DNA from: Phytophthora hibernalis
Lineage: Eukaryota > Oomycota > Peronosporomycetes > Peronosporales > Peronosporaceae
Direction of reading: 5' to 3'
DNA length: 64,000 bases
Assembly (NCBI GenBank): GCA_012656075.1
Contig: JAAKBF010000053.1
Location: 124,001 to 188,000, forward strand
The position numbers and the translations under genes are program-made. The notes under the pieces were generated by a model, which was given only the letters and a program-made list of their open reading frames with translations, had not been told where the DNA came from and made no database searches. Shown one piece after another: positions 10,570 through 20,296 of this stretch (the first letter of the stretch is position 1; every line of letters begins with the position of its first letter).

Positions 10570-12640
10570 TCATCCATACGTTTTCAAAGGTGCAGACTTA
10601 GGCGTCCTTGGCGACAATGGAGAACCACCCTCCGAACGGCACCCCGACACCGTCACGAAGTCGTCCGAGCCACTGGCCAAGCCAAAACCTGTCCACGACG
10701 ACGCACCGTTCGTCCACACTGTGTTGCCGTTGATGGAGATGTTGATTGCGTCCAGCGACTTGCCGAATGTCGGCACCGAAATGGCCCCGTTGTGTGCTGC
10801 GGTGTCTCGAGGTTGGCCAAGAAGAAACTGTCCTCGTTCTTGGTCGTCCACTGCCTGCTGTATCACGCGTTGGTCAGCTACGCTGCGCTCGCACCACACC
10901 TCGGTTTGGAAGTACCCTCCTACAATGGCACGGCGTTTGATGAGCTCGCCAGTGCCGTCAAGACGTCGGTGAACACCAAATTGTGGGACGATGCCGTTGG
11001 TCTCTTTCGTGACAACACCACTGCTGCGGGTGCGGAGCTCCACCCCAGGACGGCAACTCTCTTGCCATTCGCTACAACCTCACCCAATCCTCGGAGCAGG
11101 CCGCCACTGTATCGGAGGCCCTCGCCACGCGCTGGAACGAGTTCGGCGCCGTGTCGCCCGAAGGTCTCGGCTCCATCTCGCCTTTCATCACGAGTTTGGA
11201 GGTAGAAGCTCATCTGCGAGCCACCCCCGGTAATGCTTCGCTTGCTCTAGAGATCATTCGTCGTCAGTGGGGATACATGCTCAACGCCTTCAGTAACTCT
11301 ACCATACTACGAGACGTGTGAGCTCATATATCCGTTCTACGCAGGGATGTTAAAAGAAAGCCTTCTGAAAAATGAAATCTTCTTTTGATTAAAAGAAGAT
11401 AAAAGAAGAAATCAAGCGGTCTTCTTTTAATGAAAACATGGATCTGCCAGTACTCTGTCAGCTCCATCCGATTGCCAGTATCTAGTTCAAAATACTCGTC
11501 TTGACTTTGAAAACAGATCCGTTCTGATCAAATACAGCGAAAATCGCTCCACCCCCCGTACAAGGGTGAACACTTTCAAAAAAATTTGATTCTTAGCAAA
11601 GTCATAAAATAGTGACTATAATACTACTAGTATGATTAAAAGAAGAAAAAGAAGACGCCCACCTATTCTGACCGATCTTATTTTGCATTATAAGAAGATA
11701 AAAGAAACTTGATTAAAAGAAAGCTTAACATCCCTGGTTCTACGGTCTTGAACTGGGCGGCTACATCTCGCACGCGCACGCTTGGTCCACGGGTCCGACG
11801 GCCTCTTTGACGCTGCGGGTTGGTGGTTTGAACCCCGTCACTGACGCCGGCAAAACATGGGAGTTCGTCCCGCACGCCGAGGTATCGGACGAGTCAACTT
11901 TGTCTAAGATAAACTCGAAGCCGAAGAGCGCTTGGTCCCAGTGGTTATTGGCGAACTCGCTGTCGGCGGCCAGAGTCGCGTAGTCGGCCAAAGCGATAAG
12001 CGTCCAGATGTGGTACGTGTCGGAGTCGGTGGGCGTCGTCGGGATGCGAGGAGCAATGGGGGCCTGCGTAGGCAAACTGGCCGTTGGTCGTATTCTGGAT
12101 GGCGTACAACGAGTTGATAGCGTGGCGAACGGATAAAAGGTTGTCGCTGTAAGCGTGACAATCTTGGAGAACGTGGATACTCCGAAGCCACGCTTGGCAC
12201 CATCAACGTACACTTCGGCGCCCGTCGTCACATTCTGGATAGTGGCGTTGTTGAACCAACCGTATTCGGTGATCGTTGGCGGATTGGCACGCGACTCGTT
12301 CGAAGCGATCGTGCAGATCTTGTATACCAGATGCGGTTGAGCAGGTCGTCGTCGCTGTAGAAGTAGCCTGAGTACGCGCGCAATTTGTCGTCGTCTGTGG
12401 CCGGAGCTGCCGTGAAGTGCGTCGATACACCCGTGATCTCGACCGCATCGGAAGAGCTCGTCGACAACGTCAGGTAGCGGTAGCTGCCTCGGGCGAACTC
12501 GCGACCGAACGTGTAACGCGAGTCGGGCTCCGCTGGCGCGTAGATGGTGCCGTCGATGATGGCCATGTCGGTGGACAGATCGGACTCGATGCCGATGTAC
12601 TCGGGAGAAATCCGCGCGAGCTGGATATTGGAACCATTAA
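10570..12640 (-). pseudogene. GH78-type alpha-L-rhamnosidase with an internal inversion
   Basis: The minus strand from 12640 reads SPEYIGIESDLSTDMAIIDG, then YSGYFYSDDDLLNRIWY and, after frameshifts, SDTYHIWTLIALADYATL, matching the N-terminal and catalytic (alpha/alpha)6 part of fungal-type family 78 rhamnosidases, which cleave terminal L-rhamnose. At about 11,885 the coding strand flips. The plus strand from about 10,812 reads CLLYHALVSYAALAPHLG, LRATPGNASLALEIIRRQWG and SHAHAWSTGPTASLTL, which is the next part of the same protein. Below about 10,812 the minus strand resumes with GAISVPTFGKSLDAINISI, the C-terminal beta-sandwich. The order is therefore N-part, inverted middle, C-part. A hAT MITE sits within the inverted piece. 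The family is assigned by motif only. Confidence 0.75.
11342..11736. mobile_element. Non-autonomous hAT element (MITE) with 8-bp target duplication
   Basis: The terminal inverted repeat CAGGGATGTTAA (11342-11353) is exactly complementary to TTAACATCCCTG (11725-11736). The flanks carry a perfect 8-bp duplication GTTCTACG (11334-11341 and 11737-11744). The 395-bp interior is AT-rich with repeated AAAAGAAG motifs and no transposase. The CAGGG-type ends and the 8-bp duplication are diagnostic of hAT. It interrupts the rhamnosidase reading frame between LRATPGN... and ...SHAHAWSTG. Confidence 0.95.
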
Positions 12641-13067
12641 GGGTTAAATTAAATCCTGTTAAAAGGCTTATTCTGTAGGATACAGAATACGGGGCTAGAA
12701 GGGTTAAATTTGGAAATGAGTCAGTTGGCAAAGAGTACACAAGAACGATTTGGGTTGGAGGACAACAGTTTTTGTAGTAAAAGGCAATATACTTATTGCG
12801 GGGTCAATTTCATATTTTACGGAAACCTTGGTTTGCCAATAATAGGTAATTCCGTCAATATAATACTACATGTACATCTATAGTTTTTTATATTTTAATT
12901 AATTTTTCCGAGCCCTGCTCGTGAGGACACATTTTCAATGTTGAGACTAAGTGTTACCACTCAGCATTTTTGCCCTGCAAGTGTTCCTTCTCGATGCTGT
13001 GATGTAATTTCGGTCGAAGTAGGGGCATCGCTAACGTACCGATCCATACGGCGGCAAGACTTGCCGG

Positions 13068-13093
13068 TGGGCGGTGACCCGGGTCACCGCCCA
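13068..13093. repeat. 26-nt perfect palindrome
   Basis: TGGGCGGTGACCC (13068-13080) is followed at once by its exact reverse complement (13081-13093), with no loop. It is GC-rich within AT-rich DNA. It could be a protein-binding site or the joined ends of a small transposon. Confidence 0.85.
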
Positions 13094-13264
13094 TTCCCAG
13101 AACAAATTTTCAATTATTTATTTTATCGCGGTGGTTGTAGTGATGTTCCAACTTTGAGTTGAATGTGTCGGTGAGCTCAAAGAGAACTATCGTGCTCTAG
13201 ATGACTGTAGCTGACTGCCATGAAACCCGTTCGTTCTCATAATAGGTGAGAGCCATAGGTGGAG

Positions 13265-13406
13265 CTTCGAAGTACTTCGAAGTAGTATTTTAGGAAACGC
13301 TGTGTATGAACAGTACATGTAGTACTTCAAAGTACATTGGATATTGTGTATGTACTGTACATGTAGCTCTTCAAAGTACACTTGGATATTTTTGTACTTC
13401 GAAGTA
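13265..13406. repeat. Cluster of TACTTCGAAGTA palindromes
   Basis: Perfect 12-nt palindromes TACTTCGAAGTA lie at 13273-13284 and 13395-13406, with the overlapping half-site CTTCGAAG at 13265-13272 and a one-base variant TACTTCAAAGTA at 13323-13334. More copies occur at 15251-15262 and, with one change, at 17244-17255. The function is unknown. Confidence 0.75.
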
Positions 13407-15269
13407 AGTATCTGGTTAGCGATCCCAAAACGTGGGCAACGCTGTTGAACAACAACCGACGTACACACAATGCGAGACGGACATAACTGTCGCATTATTC
13501 GCCAAGCCCGCATTATGGGCAGACATACTGACTGCACTTTTAAAGCTCTGGGGCTGTTGAACGATGCATCTCGCCATTTGAAAGTGCTCTCGTCGGCAGT
13601 ATACATGTATTTGCTAAGGAACCATAGTGCCGAACTAGGTCATTTTTTGTTAACCTTTAGGTCCTTCGCAAATAGTTGTTCGTCTGTACTTTTGCGTGAC
13701 ACCTCACAATACTAAGTTCTCCAGACGACCGCGAAACAACACAAAGACAGCAGATTTGGACAGATCTCGGCGCTTTGATTCCAAAATTCAAATATTGAGG
13801 TCACATCAGCAAACTATTACGTAGTAAAAGTCTAGACTTCTACAAAAATCGAAAACCATATTTAGGCTGGACCGACTAAATAACATGAAGGGTGTTGTGG
13901 ATCAGTCCCACCCAACATGCAAAAGTGCTTTGAAAATACGCAGCGAGGTTGGAACATACGAAGGAAATCAAAGCAAGGAATCTAACAAATGTAAGAAAAT
14001 AAATTCAAGGCAACATGAAACAATAAGGCTGTAGAATGAATAGGATAATGCGTCGTCAAGGCTACTTTGCCACAACGTACGTTTTAGTAAAACAAAATGC
14101 TTCAAAGAAATTCATCAAAATTGAGCTAGCTTCTCATTTTCCAAAGTTTTAGCTGTTTCTTGTGGGAAACAAAAGCAACTTGAGAGCAATCAAACGAAAA
14201 TATCAGTTTCTATTGTTGTCAATATTCATCCGATTCGCGTGCTGATTGGACCAAAAGAAAGAGCGTGATTCCACCAATCAAATTATACCAAGTTTGCTCC
14301 ACAACTCGTTTGCAAGCCAACACTACGCACTGACGAAGACATCACCTCAAGCACTTCATTTTTTCAATTTCCGCCAAGAGTATACTACCTTTAACAGGAA
14401 AAAGACAACCCCACCAGGGCGATCCTGACAGACGACTAACGCACGGAAACTATCAATTAGATGCTGGGGCGCTGTATTGACGGTGTACAGCCCCGGGACT
14501 TCTGCCGGAGCTCGCGAGAAATTGAGGAATTACCGTCCCTATAGTAAACCTGTGACACTTCTTTCAAATAGTGAGGGCTTCTGCGGGTATTAAGAAAGTG
14601 TGGGAGGATAAGTTATTGCAAAGGGGCAGCAGGAAACTCGGATACAGCGCCGAAGCGTGCGCTAGGCTTCGGCCCAATACTAACGACGACATGTTTGACT
14701 GAATTATTATACAGATTCATAGTCAGACCTACGCACTGTCATATTGACTTGATTAGATCATTCTCAGCCAGAGGAAATACTACAGTGTAGTATCATACTG
14801 TAGGAACTAATATTCCTCTTAGTTCGACATAATCACGCGGTACTGACTAAAGCGGTTTTTATACCAAAAATTCGCCAGGACATTTGCAGCTCGCCACACG
14901 TGATCTGAGCTATGTGCATTTAAATTGGACGGTCTCAGTTTCTCTTACACTTGCAACTTCAGGCATCAACAACCATTAAGTTGTCCGTGCAATAACTTCA
15001 AGAAGGCGACGCTTCAATTGATGAGTTATCGAGCGAGCTAAACCTGGTAATCAGTGAAGAACGGCGACTCGAATAGCTCCTGAGTTCATAGAGGACCCCC
15101 GACAATTGACATGTAGTGTGCTGAGTCAAATGATCCCGACTGTTTAAAGTTACTTCTACACGTTTAACTTAAACTACAGTACGGCTGATGCCAATACAAG
15201 TTGGTTGGTCCGAGAACTGCAAGTACGTACTACACTGTAGTAGTAGTACGTACTTCGAAGTATTTTAAC

Positions 15270-15303
15270 ACACGAGGATTTGTTTAAAAACAAATCCTCG
15301 TGT
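15270..15303. repeat. 34-nt palindrome, 16-bp arms
   Basis: ACACGAGGATTTGTTT (15270-15285) is exactly complementary to 15288-15303 around an AA centre. It lies eight bases after a TACTTCGAAGTA palindrome and about 200 bp past the stop of bZIP2. It may be a transcript-end structure or a MITE relic. Confidence 0.8.
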
Positions 15304-15497
15304 AAGCAATTGAAGAAAGAAATTTTTGGCACAAGGTAAATTCCTCTCTCAAACGCAGACGCGCGCTTCATTTAAACACCCGTATTAACTTTGATCGTCC
15401 ACCCCAACTGTACTCGAAAGGCTGCTGACAAACGTATATTTGACGCAAGCTAAAGTCTCTCATAACATGGAACCTGAAGACAATTAAATTGTTAAAG

Positions 15498-16546
15498 CTA
15501 AAGATCCTCCCTAGCAACTAAATCGCCGTCGAGCGTTATGAGAGCACTGCTAAACACCCGAGAGACGTCCTCCAAGCTACCGAGAAGCTTTAGCATGGGA
15601 GTCAACCAATCTCCTGTGTGCTTCACACTCATGACGCGACCACTCTTCTCATCCCACCTGAAGTGGAAGGCGCCACGAAGCGAGAATTGTTGACCTAGCA
15701 ATCTGGAGTCAATGCTTCTCCCTTCGCTTCCATACAGTAGGTGTGGAAATACATAACGCAACGTGTTCGTGCTGATCGTCAATCGCTCCTTGGTGGTAGC
15801 GATTAGAGAGTTCCCTGGCCCACTTTCGAGACTGATGAGTTGAATATCAATATCTTCGTGATACAGTGAAACCAATCTCCAGTCTTCTAGCTGTGATTCC
15901 ACACCGTATCCTGTACTACCGATCACGTCTGGAGCCATCCAGGCTTGAAGGAAACTTCGCTGAGCTGGAGATTCACGCGGCTGCAACATTCCCGCGGCAA
16001 AATTCTTTACAGACGCATTGAATGCGTTCCGAAAGAGACGAAAGTACTCTGTAGCAACATTCCAAATTGTAGATGTAGAATTTGTGGAAACGGCCATTTG
16101 AGCAATTCGATGCTGCACCCGGAGTTCGTCGATATCCAGTCGCAACTTTTGACGCTGCTCTTGAGGTCTGTTACGATCTTTCGCTTCTTCATTAGATGCC
16201 GTGCCTGATGAATTCGGCTCTGCTGTTTCCGGAGGTGCTCTTTGGCAGCTTCACGTGCTTCGTCCCGATTACCCTCTGAAGTTACTTTAATCGTGTTGCT
16301 GTTGACGTGTGAAGCTTGGTGGGTATCGTTTCGTCCGTCCGTCTCCAGTTTAGCATACGAACTACAGCCGAGTAGGGTAGGTACACAATTTCTGTTCGTG
16401 TGGAATCGGCTGTATTGGTGGGGAATTGAGATTGAGCTCCACGAAGCCCGGTGCTCTGTGATACTGTCACCTTCGCATCGTTCTTCTTCATAACCCATGG
16501 GTTCTCGAAAAGCTGCAGTGTGACCCACAACGTTGCTTGGTGCCAA
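15498..16546 (-). pseudogene. Oomycete-type bZIP transcription factor 2, frameshifted
   Basis: The minus strand contains the basic region RKQQSRIHQARHLMKKRK (about 16250-16195), again with His where most bZIPs have Asn. The frame then changes, and the zipper and C-terminal domain follow as KLRLDIDELRVQHRIAQM, STIWNVATEYFRLFRNAF, GYGVESQLEDWRLVSLYH and LLGSLEDVSRVFSSAL, ending at 15498. The C-terminal 215 codons are open. The N-terminal third up to about 16546 is poorly conserved and its start is uncertain. Sequence similarity to bZIP1 and bZIP3 is clear but far from identity, so these are older paralogues rather than a recent local duplication. Confidence 0.8.
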
Positions 16547-16649
16547 CTCGAAGCTAAGTTACTGATTCGTCGATGTTGGTGACTCTTGCGACCCAAGTGT
16601 GAAGCTTCACTTTCTGTTGTGAATTTGATCGACGGCAATCCGAGCAATT

Positions 16650-17489
16650 TTTACGGAGAACAACCACACAACGTTGCAGGCTATGGTTGTTCAGTGACCA
16701 CTGTTCACTGTGAGCTTCACAGCCTTTTGGCTGTTCATGTCGCCATGGATGGTAATCTGAGATTGTTGCTTACGAACCACTTTCACCTGACCGAAAACCA
16801 AACATATGAATGCACTTTTCACTTCCTTTAGGATGAATAGCATTCGCATTCGTCGTGATATTTACAAGAGATTCCAGATAATATATGAATTGGCAAGTGA
16901 AAATAATTGCATTTTTGGTTTGAAAATGGATCGCAACACTCGTCTTTCCAAAAGTGTGTTATTTTAATAATACGATCCGTTCTTAAAAGTACGGTACTTA
17001 CGGTAGGTTGAACCATCCCAAACGGTTCGTTTGAAACGGATAGGATGACCAACCAGTGGCTGAACCACCCCTTGTCATACTGCCAGCATAACGGCGTCAA
17101 TACCGGTACTGGCTTTACGCTGCCAATGATTGGTCTGAAGCTAACCTTTGGGAAAGTATCTGTGGTGATTCAAATACACAGACAATACGCAAAACAATCG
17201 CCACCGAGCAAGGGATTTAGGTTAGATAAGCTTACGTAAATAATACTTCGAAGTGCTTCCTCGGGGCGTGAATGATTGCCCGTAATGGCCTTTCTAGAGG
17301 CTTTAGCACAGGCTGTCAATGTTTGCACCGTACATCAGTTGTACATGAAATCCGTAAAAGGTTTAGACGTAATTACTCCTAACAGAATACCAGATTTGTC
17401 CGCGTACCAGTCCTTCAGCTCCGCTGGAGCCTCTCTCTCTTAACTATTAATCTCACTCTTGCTTTTACCAGCATTTACCCAAGTCTCAT
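16650..17489. other. Interval without a recognisable gene
   Basis: Only short, low-quality frames are present. A near-copy of the TACTTCGAAGTA palindrome lies at 17244-17255. The right edge is the broken end of a family B antisense gene. Confidence 0.6.
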
Positions 17490-17490
17490 T

Positions 17491-17847
17491 CTACCTCGAC
17501 GGTCTCCTTCTTCCTACCTGCGCCTCGTTTGTCACGATGCCTCGACACAGTCCACCTAAAATCCGAAGTTTGGCCTGTCCATAACCCAAACGCCGGTTTA
17601 AAAGAATGGGAAACACCGGAATATGTGGAGGCGGAACTGAGGACCAGGCAGAGCTTGGAACGTCGGTAGGAGCATCGGCGGCCCCTTGTGATCGTGCCTG
17701 AGGGATAGAGGCAAGATGGAACGAAGCGTTAGAAAATGCGCAAGATATTGAGATGATCAAGGAGTAGAAGCTTACCTCGTCGCCCGGAGCAATAGCTCGG
17801 AGAGCAGCAGCGGTGGCGTCGCTGAGAAGACTCGATGGAGGAGTCAT
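17491..17847 (-). pseudogene. 5' end of the family B antisense gene, with intron
   Basis: The minus-strand ATG at 17847 opens exon 1, MTPPSSLLSDATAAALRAI, ending at 17776. A GT-AG intron (17775-17697, 79 bp, GTAAGC...CCCTCAG) follows, then exon 2 starts ARSQGAADAPTD. The copy at 52,606 has the same exon 1, an 80-bp intron at the identical codon boundary and the same exon 2 start. The ATG is 71 bp from the LTR that starts at 17918. Homology is lost around 17,600 and the fragment ends at about 17,491. It would encode only the first part of the protein described at 52,606-55,904. Confidence 0.75.
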
Positions 17848-18137
17848 GACACGATGATGGAAACGCCACGACTCGCACTACTTGCCGGAGCTTGTGTCGA
17901 GGCGGGGGCAGTTGTGGTGTTGGGTTTTGGGCCCTCGGTCGCCAGTCGGCAAGGTTGCCCTTGCTGAAGGAAAGTGACCAGCGTGCTCTGATTGGCGGGT
18001 TACAATCCCCGCACCGCAGTGACCGCGGAAGTTTAGTGACCGAGGTCTCGGTCGGGTATAATAAATCCCCGGCCGAGGATTTAAACCCTCGTTTGTACCC
18101 ATTCCAGTTTCGTACCCACGTCTTATAGAGCCGGGTA

Positions 18138-19881
18138 CCGTAAATCACGGTGGACATGCAACATCGTAAAAAGTAAAAACTAAGTGTAGACGTAAAAAGG
18201 ATGCGCGCGTAAAAACTCCCACGACCACCCATGTGGCCCCGTTGCCAAATGCTACCAAACGTGAATTCACCATTATGGTAGGAAGGAGACAAGTCAGCAC
18301 CACTAACGCACAAAAGCTGAAGGCGATTGAGCGCGTGTCAAACGGCGAGAAAGTCAACGATGTTGCGGCTTCATGTCACGTCGACCGTACTACAATATGG
18401 AGGTGGCAACGCCAGGCTGCCTCCATTCAAACAGCCCAGTCATCCCGTGCGTACACCGGTGAGAAGACTCAGCTCACAGCTGTCTCTCATGACATTGAGC
18501 TCAGGTACTGTATTTCTACTACTGTTAAGTATTATCGTAATTAGTCAATTAACTAACAGTTTGATATTGTTTTTAAAGACTTCTTGCGTGGGTTAAGCAC
18601 ATGCGAACTACAAAATACTTCTGCATCTCCACTGAATGTATTCGATACGCTCTTGCGTATTTTGATCCTGATTACACGTCAACACGCAGCCGTGACGCAG
18701 TCAAAATGTACATTTTTCGATTCCTGCGCCGAAACCGTCTAAAGTATCGACGGATTACGCACCGAGGGCGAGTCGCGCGGCCTGGAATGGAGGTATTTTA
18801 CCATCTTTTGCGTATTTTAAGTTTTTACTGCTCTTTATTATGCTAGAAAAATTGGCGTTTTGCGTGACTTGCATCTTGTTGCGGATCGTTTTGCAGAGGC
18901 CACTGTTCATCTTCTAGAAAGCAATGCATTATTCCCCATCGGGATGAACGATCGGTACAGTTATCTTTTTAACATGGATCAAACCTCCGTTTGTGTGGAC
19001 ATGAATCCGCACAGTACTATCGAATTTGTCGGTTTCCCGTACAGTTGATGTCGTTCAATGTAAGAATATTTATCGAGGTGCAAATTGTTTTTAGAACTAA
19101 ACAATATTGTGTGTATGTGTATTTATAGCAACAACTCCTGACTCTTTTAGAGCATCTATTTTTCTGTGTGCGTCGGCGACTGGCAAGAAAATGCGACCGC
19201 TTGTCGTTTTTGCGGGGATATTCGGTGCCGATGTTCACGATGAGCTCCGAGCAGACCGCGCCTTTGATTGGAGCAAGGCACATTTTACAGTGCAAGCCAA
19301 AGCGTACTGCGACGAGAGAGTGATGAAAGAGTGGGTCGACGAGGTGTGGTGCCCCGATATGCGGGGGCCTAGTATGCTCCTTCTCGATAGCCTTAAAACG
19401 CATAAAAAGGAGAGCGTCAAGAACCGACTCGAGACCACGCTCACGTTATTTACGTACCTCCGGGGTGACAGGCTTGGCACAGCCGATGGACGTCGCTGTG
19501 ATGAAGCCGTTCAAAGATCGCTGCCGAGACAAGTACCTGAAATTTGTGATTGAAGGAGGGGTGTTTACATCACCAAGTCAGAAGCGTAGAAAGATTGCAG
19601 AAATGGTAGTGCAGGCTTGGGATGAAATTAGCGAGGACAGTATCAGAAACGGCTTCTTAAAAGCTGGACTTATTTCTACAGGGCCTCGAGACGTTCGTGG
19701 AGTGTTCGCCTCACCCGAACCACCTAGCGAGGGTATCTTAGATGTCGACACGTAATGATGATCAAAGAAGGCGTGTCACTTTATACTTTTGGTCGTCGTA
19801 AACATAAAAGAACGTCGTATCAGCCTTTTTACGAAAATGTTGCATGATCAACGTGCGTTGCATGATCGCCGTGATTTACGG
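18138..19881 (+). mobile_element. Complete pogo/Tc1-mariner-type element, 1744 bp, TA duplication
   Basis: The ends are inverted repeats CCGTAAATCACGG (18138) and CCGTGATTTACGG (to 19881), each followed inward by a CATGCAAC block. The flanks are TA (18136-18137) and TA (19882-19883), and the intact LTR at 62.9 kb shows a single TA at that place. The interior encodes a DDE_1/pogo-type transposase with three short introns. It inserted into an already resident family B LTR. Confidence 0.95.
18275..19755 (+). pseudogene. Pogo-type (DDE_1) transposase, three introns, two frameshifts
   Basis: The ATG at 18275 starts an N-terminal helix-turn-helix region (VNDVAASCHVDRTTIWRWQR). Introns can be placed at 18505-18578, 18793-18846 and 19060-19128. 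Splicing the first restores ELRLLAWVKHMRTTKYF across the joint. The catalytic acidic residues are visible as FNMDQTSV, MLLLDSLKTHK and GLAQPMDVAVMKPFK, the last being the pogo/Tigger third-Asp motif. Single-base shifts occur at about 19033 and 19468 (PPG/VTG). The enzyme would cut and paste the element at TA. As read it is inactive, but the lesions are only two bases, so the element may be young. Upstream frame from 18233 lacks an ATG. Confidence 0.85.
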
Positions 19882-20296
19882 TACGGGATCACATATTGGG
19901 ATCTGTTCACACTGGATATTTGTATTTACGTATAGGACTAGCTATAGGATTGACTACAGAGGCTCTCAGAGCCATATATCAACAGAAATAAATCAGCAGT
20001 CTTCCCCCAAGTCACCAAGGGTTATGTCCGTCTTCGGTAAGGCTAGATAGATTATCCTAGGGTCTGGATACGCTCGGCTTGTGGGATGCTAGTCAGCTAA
20101 CCTAAGGTACATTGAACCGAGGGTTTGTAGCTGGTCAGTCCAAGAGATTAGAGTGGCCGAGTGTTGGGAGCGACGAGAAGCGTCGTTCGCCATATACCAT
20201 AGTGGAACCGAGTGTTCCATACATATGTTACTACCCGCCGACCTTTTACCTTGGCAAACCCGTATCAGGCCTGACAGCCGGTACCCTTCCTTCTGA

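Larger units (their letters stand above)
12641..15497. other. Long AT-rich interval without a recognisable gene
   Basis: No coherent coding sequence was recognised on either strand. The interval holds a 26-nt perfect palindrome (13068-13093), a cluster of TACTTCGAAGTA palindromes (13265-13406 and 15251-15262) and a 34-nt palindrome (15270-15303). The edge at 12640-12760 may be another insertion into the start of the rhamnosidase gene. Confidence 0.6.
17918..20296 (+). repeat. Family B LTR, split by a pogo element
   Basis: Bases 17918-18137 and 19882-20296 together match the 650-bp family B LTR (as at 62,683-63,332), beginning TGTTGGGTTTTG. The last 18 or so bases of the LTR are replaced. Upstream lies GGCGGGGGCAG, a candidate polypurine tract, and then the start of the antisense gene, so this is the 3' LTR of a plus-strand element whose body is mostly lost. 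It is more diverged than the 52-kb and 63-kb LTRs and holds the pogo insertion at 18138-19881. Confidence 0.85.

Noticed and set aside
16007..16546. 179-codon frame as an independent gene
   Set aside because: It contains the basic region of bZIP2 in its first frame and out-of-frame sequence after the shift.
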